Source: Staphylococcus pettenkoferi | Lineage (GTDB): Bacteria > Bacillota > Bacilli > Staphylococcales > Staphylococcaceae | DNA: 64,000 nt | NCBI RefSeq assembly: GCF_026659735.1 | Contig: NZ_JANSKK010000013.1 | Span: 1 to 64,000 of the forward strand | Direction of reading: 5' to 3' | Part shown: piece after piece, positions 1 to 9,915 of the stretch | Position numbering within the stretch: the stretch's first letter is position 1 | Layout: the number at the start of each line of letters is the position of its first letter | Notes under the pieces: model-generated | The model's input: only the letters and a program-made list of their open reading frames with translations | Told to the model about the DNA's origin: nothing | Database searches by the model: none | Position numbers and translations under genes: made by a program

Positions 1-62
1 GAATGGATTTTCGTTGCGGTCTATCTCCATCAAGCGTCTCGAGTACACATTGAAAATACACT
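1..62 (+). repeat. Dispersed intergenic repeat, family A, copy 1
   Basis: This segment begins GAATGGATTTTCGTTG and continues to a TTGAAAAT end. It matches 58702-58763 on the same strand at roughly 85% by eye, and 21671-21732 on the opposite strand. All three copies lie between genes and none contains an open frame. The copy touches the window edge, so its left part may be missing. The function is unknown. Confidence 0.75.
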
Positions 63-596
63 CAAAAATCATTCTAAGCATAATTTCTTACTATTCTAGA
101 TACTAATTTGAGGCAATATTCCAAACTCATGAAAACCAATACGGCTCGATTAGCTATGAAGACAAACCTATTGCTATCTATTCTCTATGATTATTTATAA
201 AAATGATGGATTCGTAGCTCACTCCTTTATGTACAAATTCACTTTTCGAAGTTACTTGACTATCGAGGTTTTAGACAACTGCAAAACCAACCAATACCGA
301 AAGCTTCAACTATATATCCTTGTAATTGTTTACTCTCTTGAACTTTTCAACTCCACTTAATTAAATATCATCATCATTTCAAATAACCGCTCGACCGTTT
401 CCCTGCATTTTACTCAAAAGCGATCCCCCCACTTTCACTCAAAACCTTTGAACAATTTCGCCTACTACCCACGCGATCTCTAACCTCACCTTTCTCCAAA
501 CAAACGATAAATACCGCTCGAATCTGAGGAACTAAATGACAAAAAGTAGAATTTCACTTACAATAACAAAGGAGATTTAAAAGGAGCGAACCAGTC
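63..596. other. Gene-free stretch upstream of gdpS
   Basis: No intact gene is visible. Around 126-357 two + strand frames, broken by a stop and a frame change, read like protein (for example ENQYGSISYEDKPIAIYSL, then YKNDGFVAHSFMYKF). This may be the remnant of a decayed gene of unknown identity. The gdpS leader contains AAGGAG-like ribosome sites at about 570-585. No clear terminator or RNA was recognised. Confidence 0.4.
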
Positions 597-1667
597 ATGT
601 TTGAAGCTATCATTTACAACATTGCAGTTACTGTGGCGGGAATCTACTTATTCCATCGCTTACAGTATTCCGAGAATAAAAATATGGTGTTCTCGCAAGT
701 GTATGTGGCCATCTTAATGACCATCATTGCGCTACTCTTAGCAGTCAATCCGATACCATTGATGAATCGATACGAGCTCTATCTCACGTTCGTACCGCTA
801 CTCTTCCTCGGTCGCTATACGAATATGTTCTTTACCGTCAGCTCGGCCGTAGTGGTATCTATCGTGAGTATACTCGTCTTTCATTACGATTATATTGGCA
901 GTATTACACTCATCGTTATTGCGGTCATCGTCAGCGCTATCGGACCTTTCTTGAAGCAAAGTGATTTCGCTTCAATCCAAATTCTTAACTTAATCAGTCT
1001 CGTCTTGTTACTTATTCTAGCGTTGATCAGCCCTTATTATGAGTTAGTCAAATTAATGTTCTTAGTGCCATTGTCATTCGTATTAACGATTACGGCGTCA
1101 CTGACTTTCTTAGATATTTGGCATTTCTTCTCGCTCGTGAACCGTTATGAGAATGAAGATAAACTCGACTATCTCACAGGATTGGGTAACGTTAAAGAAT
1201 TCGACCGTCATCTCAACGCAACGTCACGTCTTGCTGATGAACATCAAGAAGGTTTAGGTCTGCTACTCATCGATATCGATGGCTTTAAAGATGTTAACGA
1301 TGATTATTCTCACCAAGCTGGGGATGCAGTCCTACGTCAAATGGCACAACTACTCATCAATTATGTACCCGAACATATCAAGATTTTTAGAAATGGCGGT
1401 GAAGAATTCTCTATCGTCTTGCGCAACTATTCACTTGATCAATGTGTGAAACTAGGCGAAAGCATCCGTAAAGGTGTAGAACAATCGTCATTCCATCTAC
1501 CAGATAAAGAAGTTATTAAACTTTCTGTATCTATCGGAGTCGGCTATTTAACGCGCGAGGATTACAAATCACAACGCAAAGTCTTTAAAGATGCAGATGA
1601 TATGTTGCATGTAGCGAAAAAAGAAGGACGAAACCAAGTGATGTTTAACCCAATTATCAAGGTTTAG
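597..1667 (+). CDS. gdpS: Membrane GGDEF-domain protein GdpS
   Basis: The 356-residue protein has about 190 N-terminal residues of hydrophobic helices, a short linker with the usual LDYLTGLGN entry, and a C-terminal GGDEF domain. Its active-site loop reads GGEEF (residues 267-271) with the DIDGF strand at 226-230, so the diguanylate cyclase signature is intact. Length and arrangement match staphylococcal GdpS, generally the only GGDEF protein of this kind in the genus. Published S. aureus work linked GdpS to biofilm by a route that did not need cyclic di-GMP, so enzymatic output should not be assumed. It appears to be transcribed alone, ending at a hairpin terminator. Confidence 0.93.
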   Translation: MFEAIIYNIAVTVAGIYLFHRLQYSENKNMVFSQVYVAILMTIIALLLAVNPIPLMNRYELYLTFVPLLFLGRYTNMFFTVSSAVVVSIVSILVFHYDYIGSITLIVIAVIVSAIGPFLKQSDFASIQILNLISLVLLLILALISPYYELVKLMFLVPLSFVLTITASLTFLDIWHFFSLVNRYENEDKLDYLTGLGNVKEFDRHLNATSRLADEHQEGLGLLLIDIDGFKDVNDDYSHQAGDAVLRQMAQLLINYVPEHIKIFRNGGEEFSIVLRNYSLDQCVKLGESIRKGVEQSSFHLPDKEVIKLSVSIGVGYLTREDYKSQRKVFKDADDMLHVAKKEGRNQVMFNPIIKV

Positions 1668-1725
1668 ACGCACACTTTTCTGGTAATAACTAACTAGTCA
1701 TTTTTAATATTTAAGCTTGCCCATT

Positions 1726-1774
1726 GGGGTGTGACTAACGCACGGTAACGTGTGGCTAGTCTCATCCCTTTTTT
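1726..1774 (+). terminator. Rho-independent terminator after gdpS
   Basis: GGGGTGTGACTA (1726-1737) pairs with TAGTCTCATCCC (1757-1768) with one mismatch and one wobble. An inner CACG-GTAA-CGTG hairpin caps the stem and six T follow. It sits 58 bases after the gdpS stop codon. Confidence 0.8.
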
Positions 1775-1942
1775 AAGGTACAGTACATCAATCTTTGATT
1801 CTAACGTACTGCATTTGTATTATTTTAACTGCACATTTTAGAAAAATGAAAAATTGATTACAACTCAAAAAATATATTGAAAGAAGACCGTCCAAGCTGT
1901 AAACTTTCAATAGCTCTATTGTGGTGAATAGGAGGCGCACTT

Positions 1943-2707
1943 ATGTCAGAATCAATTACAATCATCGACGAAGATAAGGTCATCGATCTCGTGCTCGTAG
2001 CCGGACGGATATTGCTAGAGAGCGGTGCTGAAACCTATCGAATTGAAGATACGATGAATCGCATGGCTGCAAGCTACGGTTTAAAGGATACATATAGTTT
2101 CGTCACATCGACAGCGATCATCTTCTCGTTAAATAATCGCACTAACACACGTTTAATCCGTATTCGTGAACGCACGACAGATTTAGAGAAGATTGCTTTA
2201 GTTAATAATATTTCTCGTAAAATTGCCGCGCACAAATTAACCATTGATGAGGCGAAATCAGAACTCGTACATCTTCATCATATGTCTTTACAATTTACGA
2301 CGGTATTGAAATTCTTTGCTGTCGCCATCGCATGTGGCTTCTTCCTGTTTATGTTTGGTGGCGTAGCGCATGACTTTATTTACGCTGTTATCGCCGGTGC
2401 TGGTGCCTTTCTTACATTTGAATGGATTCAGAAATTTATCCAAATTAAATTCTTCTCTGAATTTATCAGTGCCGCTGTCGTGATCTTAATTGCGGCGACA
2501 GCGACGCATCTTGGTTGGGCGTACAATCAGAACACAATTACCATCGCAGGTGTGATGCCTCTCGTGCCTGGTATTCTGATTACCAATGCGATTCGTGACT
2601 TAATGGCTGGCGAGCTCCTCGCGGGTATGTCGCGCGGTGTCGAAGCTGCCTTAACGTCCTTTGCGATTGGCGCAGGCGTTGCCATCGTATTATTAATCTT
2701 TTATTAA
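1943..2707 (+). CDS. Threonine/serine exporter family protein, large subunit (ThrE-like)
   Basis: The 254-residue protein starts with a soluble region of about 115 residues containing the family-typical SGAETYRIEDTMNRMA segment, followed by about five membrane helices and a PLVPGILITNAIRDLMAGELLAG segment that marks the ThrE/DUF1212 fold. In Corynebacterium ThrE both halves are one protein; here, as in many Firmicutes, the second half is the next gene, 15 bases downstream. Together they should form an inner-membrane exporter of small amino acids such as threonine or serine. The substrate is inferred from the family only. An AGGAGG site precedes the ATG. Confidence 0.85.
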   Translation: MSESITIIDEDKVIDLVLVAGRILLESGAETYRIEDTMNRMAASYGLKDTYSFVTSTAIIFSLNNRTNTRLIRIRERTTDLEKIALVNNISRKIAAHKLTIDEAKSELVHLHHMSLQFTTVLKFFAVAIACGFFLFMFGGVAHDFIYAVIAGAGAFLTFEWIQKFIQIKFFSEFISAAVVILIAATATHLGWAYNQNTITIAGVMPLVPGILITNAIRDLMAGELLAGMSRGVEAALTSFAIGAGVAIVLLIFY

Positions 2708-2722
2708 GGAGAGACGCAGACA

Positions 2723-3223
2723 GTGAGTATTTTTGTGTACATCTTTCACTTTATTATCAGTTTCTTAGCTACAATCCTATTCTCAATCTTATTTAATGCG
2801 CCACGGCGTCTACTCTTAGCCTGTGGTTTCGTAGGTGCCATGGGTTGGATTATTTACAAACTGACACTAGACGCAGAGTTAGGTAAAGTGATGGCGGCCT
2901 TTCTCGGTAGTTTCATCTTGGCTTTGATGAGTCACATTATGAGTCGTCATTATAAAAGACCCGTCATCATCTTCATCGTGCCTGGCATTATCCCTCTCGT
3001 TCCTGGGGGATTAGCGTACGAAGCAACACGTTTCCTCGTTTCAAACGAATACACACATGCTGTTAATACATTCTTAGAAGTTACACTGATTTCCGGTGCC
3101 ATCGCCTTCGGTATTCTGTGTGCCGAAATCGTTTATCACCTCTATATACGGGTTAAGCAGTACTTTGGACGTATTAAAGGTAAAACGTATCGTAAAAGTT
3201 ATAATATGAATAACCGTGCTTAA
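2723..3223 (+). CDS. Threonine/serine exporter family protein, small subunit (ThrE_2 type)
   Basis: This 166-residue membrane protein has about four or five helices and carries the companion motif IVPGIIPLVPGGLAYEA, which mirrors the PLVPGIL motif of the upstream gene. It starts with GTG, behind AAGGAGAG at 2706-2713. It forms the second half of a split ThrE-type exporter and is co-transcribed with the preceding gene. The C-terminus is basic and probably cytoplasmic. No odd residues were seen. Confidence 0.83.
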   Translation: MSIFVYIFHFIISFLATILFSILFNAPRRLLLACGFVGAMGWIIYKLTLDAELGKVMAAFLGSFILALMSHIMSRHYKRPVIIFIVPGIIPLVPGGLAYEATRFLVSNEYTHAVNTFLEVTLISGAIAFGILCAEIVYHLYIRVKQYFGRIKGKTYRKSYNMNNRA

Positions 3224-3257
3224 ATCTTTGAAATTCCAGACATAGAATATTTGTAAA

Positions 3258-3350
3258 TAACGTCAATTTCCATCCTTAGCTGTCCTTTCTTCCAATGTCA
3301 GATTGGTAAAAGGAAGAGACACGCAAGTCAGATGAGAAATTGGCGTTTTT
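3258..3350 (+). terminator. Long hairpin terminator after the ThrE-type pair
   Basis: The arm starting AACGTCAATTTCCATC (about 3258-3274) pairs with GATGAGAAATTGGCGTT (about 3331-3347), followed by a T run to 3350. A nested hairpin (GTC...CTTCC with GGAAG..GAC) fills the loop. At over 90 bases it is much longer than a typical terminator. Confidence 0.72.
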
Positions 3351-3505
3351 CTATTTGAACAAGCTTTTTTGAAGCTGCAAGGACGCGTTTCTCCATAGGG
3401 CCAAGTTATTTTGAGCACTTGCAGACATCTTTTAAATCCGCTAACTGCCCTTCCCTTTTACAAACCTCAAACAGGCTCTCGTAAAAAAGACGCAATCACA
3501 GATTT

Positions 3506-3534
3506 CTGTCATTCTCACCCACACACGTTATAAT
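3506..3534 (+). promoter_or_regulatory. Sigma-A promoter of pepT
   Basis: CTGTCA (3506-3511) is a fair -35 and TATAAT (3529-3534) a perfect -10, with a 17-base spacer. Transcription would start near 3541, leaving a leader of only about 20 bases before the pepT start codon. Confidence 0.65.
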
Positions 3535-3562
3535 AGGTATACAAGAAAAGGGGTTGATAGCA

Positions 3563-4807
3563 ATGAAACAACAATTAATCGAGCGTTTAAAAACCTATGC
3601 GCAAATCGATACACAATCAAATCCTGATTCAGACACGACACCTTCTACAGAAAAACAATGGAATTTACTCAATCTGTTGGAACGGACATTAACAGACATG
3701 GGATTAGAAACGGACATGGACGAGAATGGCTATCTCTTTGCGACACTTGATAGCAATATTGATACTGAAGTACCCACAGTCGGTTTCCTCGCTCACGTGG
3801 ATACATCTCCTGATTTCAATGCGAGCAATGTCCACCCTCAAATTATCGAAAAATATGATGGGCAACCTATTCAACTTGGAAATACTGATCGCGTATTGAG
3901 CCAAGATGTCTTCCCTGGGATGAAACAAGTGGAAGGTCATACATTGATGATAACCGATGGAACTTCACTACTCGGAGCTGATGATAAAGCAGGTGTGGTC
4001 GAAATCGTAGAAGCCATGCGCTATCTCACAGAACACCCTGAGATTAAACACGGCCGTATCAGAATTGGTTTCACTCCGGATGAAGAAATCGGACGCGGCC
4101 CTCATCAATTCGACGTCGACCGCTTCGATGCGGATTTCGCCTACACGATGGATGGGAGTGAATACGGCGAACTACAATACGAGAGCTTTAATGCTGCAGG
4201 TGCGACGGTGACATGCCATGGTGTGAACGTCCATCCTGGTTCTGCTAAAAATGCGATGGTTAACGCCCTATTACTCGCCCAACAATTTAACCAACTACTT
4301 CCACAAGATGAGGTGCCTGAACGTACAGAAGGTTACGAAGGTTTCTATCATCTCATGCAGTTAAACGGCGATGTCGAAGAGGCAACGTTACAATACATCA
4401 TCCGCGACCATGATCGCGACACATTCGAAGCACGTAAGACGAAGTTGCTTGAAATTCGTGACGACATTAATAGTCATTACGCAAATGACCCTGTCGAAGT
4501 AGACATTGAAGATCAATACTATAACATGGGCGATAAGATTCAAGCCGTCCCTCATGTTATTGATATTCCGAAACGCGTCTTTGAACGTTTAAATATCACG
4601 CCGAACACTGAGCCGATTCGTGGCGGCACAGATGGTAGTCAATTGTCCTTCAAAGGACTTCCGACACCAAACATTTTCACAGGTTGCGCCAACTTCCACG
4701 GTCCGTTTGAATACGCTTCAATCGACATCATGGAACAAGCAGTGAAAGTGATCATTGGTATTGCAGAAGAGGTTGCGAAGTCACATGATACGACAACGAC
4801 AGATTAA
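3563..4807 (+). CDS. pepT: Peptidase T (tripeptide aminopeptidase)
   Basis: PepT removes the N-terminal residue from tripeptides in the cytoplasm, using two zinc ions. The 414-residue protein shows the M20 metallopeptidase motifs in order: HVDTS near residue 78 (metal ligand His and catalytic Asp), GADDKAGV near 140, DEEIGRG near 175 (catalytic Glu and metal ligand), and a late FHGPFE segment with the final His ligand. The ATG at 3563 is chosen because AAAGGGG lies about 10 bases upstream; the in-frame TTG at 3554 would overlap that site. It is a single-gene unit ending in a shared terminator. Confidence 0.95.
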   Translation: MKQQLIERLKTYAQIDTQSNPDSDTTPSTEKQWNLLNLLERTLTDMGLETDMDENGYLFATLDSNIDTEVPTVGFLAHVDTSPDFNASNVHPQIIEKYDGQPIQLGNTDRVLSQDVFPGMKQVEGHTLMITDGTSLLGADDKAGVVEIVEAMRYLTEHPEIKHGRIRIGFTPDEEIGRGPHQFDVDRFDADFAYTMDGSEYGELQYESFNAAGATVTCHGVNVHPGSAKNAMVNALLLAQQFNQLLPQDEVPERTEGYEGFYHLMQLNGDVEEATLQYIIRDHDRDTFEARKTKLLEIRDDINSHYANDPVEVDIEDQYYNMGDKIQAVPHVIDIPKRVFERLNITPNTEPIRGGTDGSQLSFKGLPTPNIFTGCANFHGPFEYASIDIMEQAVKVIIGIAEEVAKSHDTTTTD

Positions 4808-4851
4808 TTGACGACCTTTTGTGATGGTAAAATGATTTTTAGCCTATATTA

Positions 4852-4898
4852 AAAAGGCCTTAAACTTGAGCATCCTAACTCAACGTTTAAGGCCTTTA
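4852..4898. terminator. Bidirectional terminator between pepT and glycerate kinase
   Basis: AAAAGGCCTTAAAC (4852-4865) pairs with GTTTAAGGCCTTTA (4885-4898), and an inner TTGAG/CTCAA extends the stem. A and T tracts on both sides let it serve both convergent genes. Confidence 0.88.
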
Positions 4899-4906
4899 TT
4901 ATAGTA

Positions 4907-6028
4907 TTATTGGTCATTTAAAGTAGTTTGAAGTAATTTGATAGCTTGAACTGTATAGTGACGGATTTGAATACCCATTTTAAAATCAGTGTAAGACTTC
5001 GGCATCTCAATAAAGGTATTGAACATGGCTGTGACGCCTAGAGACTCGAAATGCTCGAACTTGTCAGGTGTCGCACAAATCGCAATCGATGGCTTGTCAT
5101 ACTTCGTCGCAAGTTCAGCAATGCGCTGCGTTGTCGTCTCTAACACATGGTCGCGTTCGTTGACACCTTCACCGAACAGAATCAAATCAGCTTGCTCAAT
5201 TAAACTTTCCAAGTGTGTAATTTGATCGACGAGTTCGTGACTCGTCATAATTTTCGCTTCAAACATTTCACTGAGCAACGCTGCAATACCGCCACCAGCG
5301 CCACCACGTAAGACAGGTCCTAAAGTCAAACGTTCTTCACTCTTCAATATTTCACTGAAGTACCATACTAAATTATCAATTTCTGCAGCTTTCTCACGCG
5401 TTAAACCGTAAGCTTCATACGTCTGCATGATTTCACTATGACGTCCGTAGAGCTTACTGTCGAAATCAGACATGACTTGAATGCGCGCACTTTGTAATCC
5501 TGAATGTAAGTCTGAGAAATCGACTTTACGTATATATTTCAACACGCGTGGCCCTTCAGTTACATCGATCGGTTGCGCTTCATCATCAAAGAAACGTGCA
5601 CCTAAAGCTTGTAACATACCTGCACCACCGTCAAAGCTATCTAAACCACCGAGAGAAACAACTAAATGTTCAGCACCATGGTTCAAGGCATCTGCTATTA
5701 CTTCGCCCATGCCGTAACTTGTGCGAGCTTCGATTGATTTCTCACCTTTTAAGAATAAATTACCTTCAATCACCGCCATACCCTTTTCAGTAATGCCATA
5801 TAACGCTTCAACTGGGTTCATATCCGCATCATGTACATTGAGACGATATTTGGTTCCTGATTGCCACAAGAACACTGAATCTGTGAGTTCGTGACGTCCA
5901 TTAAACAATGGGACTTGAACAATATCAGCAGAGTCGATTTGACTTGCCACTGCTTCTTCTACATATCTATTCGCCTGGTAACTTGAAATGATACCATTAA
6001 ATTCGTCCATGGCTACTAATACTTTCAT
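4907..6028 (-). CDS. glxK: Glycerate kinase (GlxK/GarK family)
   Basis: This cytoplasmic enzyme phosphorylates D-glycerate, feeding it into lower glycolysis. The 373-residue length is typical of the family. Visible hallmarks are the N-terminal MDEFNGIISSYQANRYVE segment, the VSLGGLDSFDGGAGMLQALG nucleotide and substrate loop, GPVLRGGAGGGIAALL, and LILFGEGVNERDH. A GAGGTG site lies just upstream of the ATG. No partner gene for glycerate production lies next to it, so it probably acts alone. Whether it makes 2- or 3-phosphoglycerate cannot be told from the sequence. Confidence 0.92.
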   Translation of the reverse strand: MKVLVAMDEFNGIISSYQANRYVEEAVASQIDSADIVQVPLFNGRHELTDSVFLWQSGTKYRLNVHDADMNPVEALYGITEKGMAVIEGNLFLKGEKSIEARTSYGMGEVIADALNHGAEHLVVSLGGLDSFDGGAGMLQALGARFFDDEAQPIDVTEGPRVLKYIRKVDFSDLHSGLQSARIQVMSDFDSKLYGRHSEIMQTYEAYGLTREKAAEIDNLVWYFSEILKSEERLTLGPVLRGGAGGGIAALLSEMFEAKIMTSHELVDQITHLESLIEQADLILFGEGVNERDHVLETTTQRIAELATKYDKPSIAICATPDKFEHFESLGVTAMFNTFIEMPKSYTDFKMGIQIRHYTVQAIKLLQTTLNDQ

Positions 6029-6208
6029 CCTGTCACCTCATCTATTTCTTACTCATTACTTTCTGTTAAAAATTGATTGTTGATACTTAAATATCTATAA
6101 AATTAATGTGTCTGTCATTTCTACGTGACACTCAATCAATCTGTCGCTCAGCGAATTGTTCAATACTCTATTATACATGTCCTGTGTTATGATTTCATGA
6201 AATAAGAA

Positions 6209-6263
6209 ATGGGAGCAGAACGATGCTCGTAGCTTTGTGCGCGCGATACATCTTCTACTCCCC
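6209..6263 (+). repeat. Divergent hairpin repeat related to family B
   Basis: In the 295-base gap between the glycerate kinase and the bacilliredoxin, GGGAGCAGAACGATG pairs imperfectly with CATCTTCTACTCCCC. The GGGAGC start and CCCC end resemble the family B hairpins at 25378, 54461 and 58566, but the second and third hairpins of that family are not clear here. Confidence 0.4.
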
Positions 6264-6323
6264 ACCGTCACTGTTGAGAAAGGAGCTATCGCCCTGCTCT
6301 AACAATGACACATGCATAATTCT

Positions 6324-6644
6324 TTATTCTTCAGCTTTAGCTAATGTTGCAACGTTAATATCATCGTGACTCGCATGCCACTTCACTTTACCATCTACAA
6401 AGTAGAAAGCTTGTGGTGATTCATGCTTCACACCTGTTTGCTCTTCGATATAATCAGATAAATTTCTTTCTTGTTGAACGATTAAATAATAACCGTCCAT
6501 GTCCCTTTCATATAAGAATTTGTTGAACTGATCATATGCATTCGCAGAAATCGGACATGTCTCACTGTGTTTCAGTATATAGACATAACGATTCTCCTCT
6601 AGCACTTGTTCAAACTGGTCAATCGAACTCAGCTTTATAGCCAT
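6324..6644 (-). CDS. YtxJ-type bacilliredoxin-like protein (BrxC family)
   Basis: This 106-residue thioredoxin-fold protein carries a single-cysteine TCPIS active site near residue 30, the hallmark of the YtxJ/BrxC bacillithiol-linked redox proteins. Such proteins remove bacillithiol from oxidised protein cysteines in the cytoplasm; that role is taken from the family. The ATG at 6644 is preferred over the GTG at 6653 because AGAGGTG stands seven bases before the ATG and overlaps the GTG. No neighbouring redox genes are evident. Confidence 0.83.
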   Translation of the reverse strand: MAIKLSSIDQFEQVLEENRYVYILKHSETCPISANAYDQFNKFLYERDMDGYYLIVQQERNLSDYIEEQTGVKHESPQAFYFVDGKVKWHASHDDINVATLAKAEE

Positions 6645-6851
6645 TCTATTCACCTCTAAGATAATTTAGCGAGCAGACGTCTTACTTTATCGAAATTGAG
6701 ATGAGATTAATACACGATGTTACATCGATTTATCGTCTACTCTTCGTTATGATAAATAATTTCCTATGTCAATGTTTCCAATTATACACAATTACCTTTT
6801 TGTTGTTAACCGTTTATTATAAATTAATTTGACTTTGAATTGACAAAGCGA

Positions 6852-7736
6852 CTAAGATTTAAGTTGATTTAATTCCTTATCAAAGGCTTTGTCATCACTC
6901 TCTAAGTCTTCACCCTTTTTTGGTAAGTTCTGAAGATCAATTTTTGCTAAACGTTGTGTATTACCCATCGTATCCTGACGTGTTTCATAATAGTTCTGCA
7001 AACTATAGTACATTTCAATCGCATTTTTACGCGCTTCATTCACATTTGAATCTGTAATCGTCGTTTGATTGAGATCTTTGATTTGCTTATCAATGAGCGG
7101 CATAATATGATCTTCAATTGCTTTTTTCCCTTTTTTAGGATTCTGGTCATTAATATGATTTTCTGCAGTATTTTTAAGTTCCTTGTTATTATTTTCTACC
7201 TTTTTCGTAAAAGTTTCAACATCTTGCTTGTTACCATGCTTGTTCGCTTTATCAACATTTTCTTCCATGAGTGAGCGTTTTTTCTCAAACAATTTCGTGT
7301 AATCTAGAATATCCTCATTTGCTTTAACAGATTGATTACATAAATCGACAAACGTTTTAAGATCTTTCACTTTCTGCTTTTTCTGTTTCACACCTTGAAG
7401 ATACGTTTGCTTAAGATGTTTCACTTTAGAAGACTCGGCTGGCAACTTTTTCGCGGATTTCTCGTATGCTCTCATCTGGGGCATCAGCTTACTGTTAATG
7501 TCAGTTTGAAGCTCATTGAATTCTTTCTTATTTTTGTCTGTCATTTGTTGTTCTTTAAGTTGATCAATTTGTTTCAAATCCAGATGATTTAGCGTCTGTT
7601 TCATTTTTGCTTCTTTCTGCTGCGTTTGATCGAGATGTTTTTCAAATTTCGCTAAGTCTTTAGGCTCATTGTTTTTACAACCTGCGACTAAAAGTGTTAA
7701 AACGATTAGAGTAAGTAAACAACTAATTTTCTTCAT
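6852..7736 (-). CDS. Coiled-coil lipoprotein, YkyA-like
   Basis: The 294-residue protein has a lipoprotein signal peptide ending in LVAGC (Cys20), so the mature form should be anchored to the outer face of the membrane. The rest is lysine- and glutamate-rich and almost entirely helical, with long coiled-coil stretches and many Asn/Gln residues. The layout fits the YkyA group of Firmicute cell-wall-associated lipoproteins, whose function is unknown. The assignment rests on architecture rather than on a diagnostic motif. It stands alone, divergent from the GrpB-family gene. Confidence 0.75.
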   Translation of the reverse strand: MKKISCLLTLIVLTLLVAGCKNNEPKDLAKFEKHLDQTQQKEAKMKQTLNHLDLKQIDQLKEQQMTDKNKKEFNELQTDINSKLMPQMRAYEKSAKKLPAESSKVKHLKQTYLQGVKQKKQKVKDLKTFVDLCNQSVKANEDILDYTKLFEKKRSLMEENVDKANKHGNKQDVETFTKKVENNNKELKNTAENHINDQNPKKGKKAIEDHIMPLIDKQIKDLNQTTITDSNVNEARKNAIEMYYSLQNYYETRQDTMGNTQRLAKIDLQNLPKKGEDLESDDKAFDKELNQLKS

Positions 7737-7850
7737 TTTTGCACTCCTATCATTTCGTATTATACATAAACACGATTACAATGAAAATAATGCACACTTT
7801 ATCTATACTAAAATTCAACATATCATAAGGAACAAAGGAGGTAACGCATC

Positions 7851-8381
7851 GTGTATTCAGCAATTCAACCCTTTATTAAAGCAGATTCAGAACATCATTT
7901 TAAATCTGAATATGAAGAACTACGTCATCTTCTCTTTAATCTCTTAGATTCACCCGTGAAGTCCACACATCATATAGGTGGCACGAGTCATTTTAACTAT
8001 CCAACGGAACCTATACTCGATATCTTGGTGGGTGTAGATAACTTACACGATATCACAGCTTTAGATGAAAAACGTCTCAATTATGCAGGTTTCTATCGCT
8101 TACATCACCCATATAAAAAGAAGGTGGTTATGGCGAAATTTAATAATTTAATCGATCTCAAACAAGAAGTGCGTTTGCATATCATCCAAAGAGACACGCC
8201 CCTTTTCAAGCAATACCTTAAGATGGACGAAGCTTTAGCTAATAATGACGAAATCGCTCGCCATTTTAATGATAAAAAGACACAAATTCTCGAGCATGTC
8301 GCGCGTATTAGTGATTATGAGCAACGCAAGCAGCAAGCCTTAGATAAGATTTATAAGAAGTATGTGGCTGACTCAAAGTGA
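7851..8381 (+). CDS. GrpB family protein (nucleotidyltransferase-like fold)
   Basis: The 176-residue protein begins with GTG behind AAAGGAGG. The HHIGGTSHFNYPTEPILDILVGV segment is the signature of the GrpB/UPF0157 family, which has a minimal nucleotidyltransferase fold. Members have been tied to dephospho-CoA kinase as a fused domain, but free-standing copies have no agreed role. The sequence ends in a charged helix. No operon partner is seen; murB follows after 178 bases from its own promoter. Confidence 0.85.
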   Translation: MYSAIQPFIKADSEHHFKSEYEELRHLLFNLLDSPVKSTHHIGGTSHFNYPTEPILDILVGVDNLHDITALDEKRLNYAGFYRLHHPYKKKVVMAKFNNLIDLKQEVRLHIIQRDTPLFKQYLKMDEALANNDEIARHFNDKKTQILEHVARISDYEQRKQQALDKIYKKYVADSK

Positions 8382-8506
8382 GGAAGTTGCATGAATGAAA
8401 TGACACTTCTGTAATAAGCACTTGATTTAGAAATAGTTATCTCATGTGATAAGTTGAGGTAAAGTCATCGTTCACATTGTTGTTAATCGCAAATCGATTC
8501 GAGAGT

Positions 8507-8515
8507 TGCTATAAT
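8507..8515 (+). promoter_or_regulatory. Extended -10 promoter of murB
   Basis: TGCTATAAT is a full extended -10 element. No good -35 is found at 17 bases, which fits an extended -10 promoter. It lies about 45 bases before the murB start. Confidence 0.5.
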
Positions 8516-8559
8516 GGGAGTAATGACTGTTAAAGAGAATATGGAAAGGATGTTCAGAG

Positions 8560-9486
8560 TTGCTTAAAGATGACATCTTAACGAAATTAAAGGAGATTGT
8601 GCCTACCGATATTATTCGAGTAGATGAACCGTTGAAACGCTATACATACACAGAAACAGGAGGAGAAGCTGACTTCTACCTTTCACCAACAACGAGCGAA
8701 CAGGTTCAACAAATCGTCCGCTTCGCATACGAGAATGATATCCCTGTTACTTATTTAGGTAATGGTTCTAATATCATCATTCGTGAAGGCGGCATTCGTG
8801 GCATTGTCTTAAGTTTACTATCCCTTGATTACATTGACGTTTCAGATTCGTCTATCATCGCAGGCAGTGGTGCAGCGATTATCGATGTCTCACGTACTGC
8901 ACGAGACCACGTATTAACTGGTTTAGAGTTCGCATGTGGTATACCAGGATCCATCGGAGGCGCTGTATTCATGAATGCGGGCGCGTACGGTGGTGAAGTG
9001 AAAGATTGTATCGATTACGCTTTATGTGTAAATGAAAAAGGTGAATTACTCACTTACACAAATAATGAACTGGAATTAGATTATCGTAACAGTATTATTC
9101 AAGAGAATCATCTCGTTGTGGTCGAAGCGGCTTTTACCCTCACACCTGGAGACCTCGACGATATTCAAGCTAAAATGGATGATCTCACAGAACGTCGTGA
9201 ATCGAAACAACCTCTTGAGTACCCTTCCTGTGGTAGTGTCTTCCAACGCCCACCAGGTCACTTTGCTGGTAAACTCATTCAAGATTCCGATCTTCAAGGA
9301 CATCGTATCGGTGGCGTTGAAGTTTCTAAAAAACATGCTGGTTTCATGGTCAATGTGGATGGAGGCTCAGCTACCGACTACGAAGATTTAATCCACCATG
9401 TGCAACATGTGGTTAAAGAGAAATTCGATGTTGATTTACATCCTGAAGTAAGAATTATTGGCGAACACCCTCAAGAACGACAATAA
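8560..9486 (+). CDS. murB: UDP-N-acetylenolpyruvoylglucosamine reductase
   Basis: MurB reduces the enolpyruvyl group of UDP-GlcNAc to make UDP-MurNAc, an essential cytoplasmic step of peptidoglycan synthesis using FAD and NADPH. The 308-residue protein has the FAD-binding [17 protein letters not shown] stretch, [20 protein letters not shown], the catalytic serine in SCGSVFQRP, and the closing Glu in HPEVRIIGE. It is nearly identical in plan to S. aureus MurB. The start is TTG, set by GGAAAGGA at 8543-8550; the ATG at 8550 is in another frame and stops at once. Confidence 0.96.
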   Translation: MLKDDILTKLKEIVPTDIIRVDEPLKRYTYTETGGEADFYLSPTTSEQVQQIVRFAYENDIPVTYLGNGSNIIIREGGIRGIVLSLLSLDYIDVSDSSIIAGSGAAIIDVSRTARDHVLTGLEFACGIPGSIGGAVFMNAGAYGGEVKDCIDYALCVNEKGELLTYTNNELELDYRNSIIQENHLVVVEAAFTLTPGDLDDIQAKMDDLTERRESKQPLEYPSCGSVFQRPPGHFAGKLIQDSDLQGHRIGGVEVSKKHAGFMVNVDGGSATDYEDLIHHVQHVVKEKFDVDLHPEVRIIGEHPQERQ

Positions 9487-9514
9487 CTACAACTGAGTAA
9501 TTGAGGTAAGTAGT

Positions 9515-9829
9515 ATGGTTAAAGTTTATGGAGATACTGTAGATAATGAAACACGTTGCAAACATTATCATGCGCCAGTAGATATCATCGCGATTAAGTT
9601 TAAATGCTGCGATAAATATTATCCTTGTTACAAGTGTCACGAAGAGCATGAACAACACCAAGTGAAACGTTGGAGTGAAGATGAGTTTAACACGCATGCT
9701 GTGCTATGTGGTGTTTGTAAACGGCATCTCACTATTAACGAATATATGATGACAGAGACCTGTCCTTATTGTGATTCACACTTTAATACGCGATGTATGT
9801 TTCATTATCATCACTATTTCGAAGTATAG
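9515..9829 (+). CDS. CHY zinc-finger family protein
   Basis: This 104-residue protein is dominated by zinc ligands. CKHYHAPVD gives the CxHY entry, followed by CCDKYYPCYKCHEEHEQH, CGVCKRH and CPYCDSHFNTRC. This spacing is the CHY zinc-finger domain shared with eukaryotic Pirh2-type proteins. The bacterial stand-alone version is uncharacterised; a zinc-binding or structural role is inferred. It follows murB by 28 bases and is likely co-transcribed. The shared terminator stands right after the stop. Confidence 0.87.
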   Translation: MVKVYGDTVDNETRCKHYHAPVDIIAIKFKCCDKYYPCYKCHEEHEQHQVKRWSEDEFNTHAVLCGVCKRHLTINEYMMTETCPYCDSHFNTRCMFHYHHYFEV

Positions 9830-9830
9830 A

Positions 9831-9880
9831 AAAAAGGTCGAGAAAGAGCGTGTCTAACACACCTCTTCTCGACCTTTTTC
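9831..9880. terminator. Bidirectional terminator between the CHY gene and sstD
   Basis: AAAAAGGTCGAGAAAGAG pairs with CTCTTCTCGACCTTTTT around a short GTGTCTAACACAC loop, which is itself partly self-complementary. It serves both convergent genes. Confidence 0.9.
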
Positions 9881-9915
9881 TCTATTTTATTGCTTTGAAT
9901 GTGAACACTACATCA

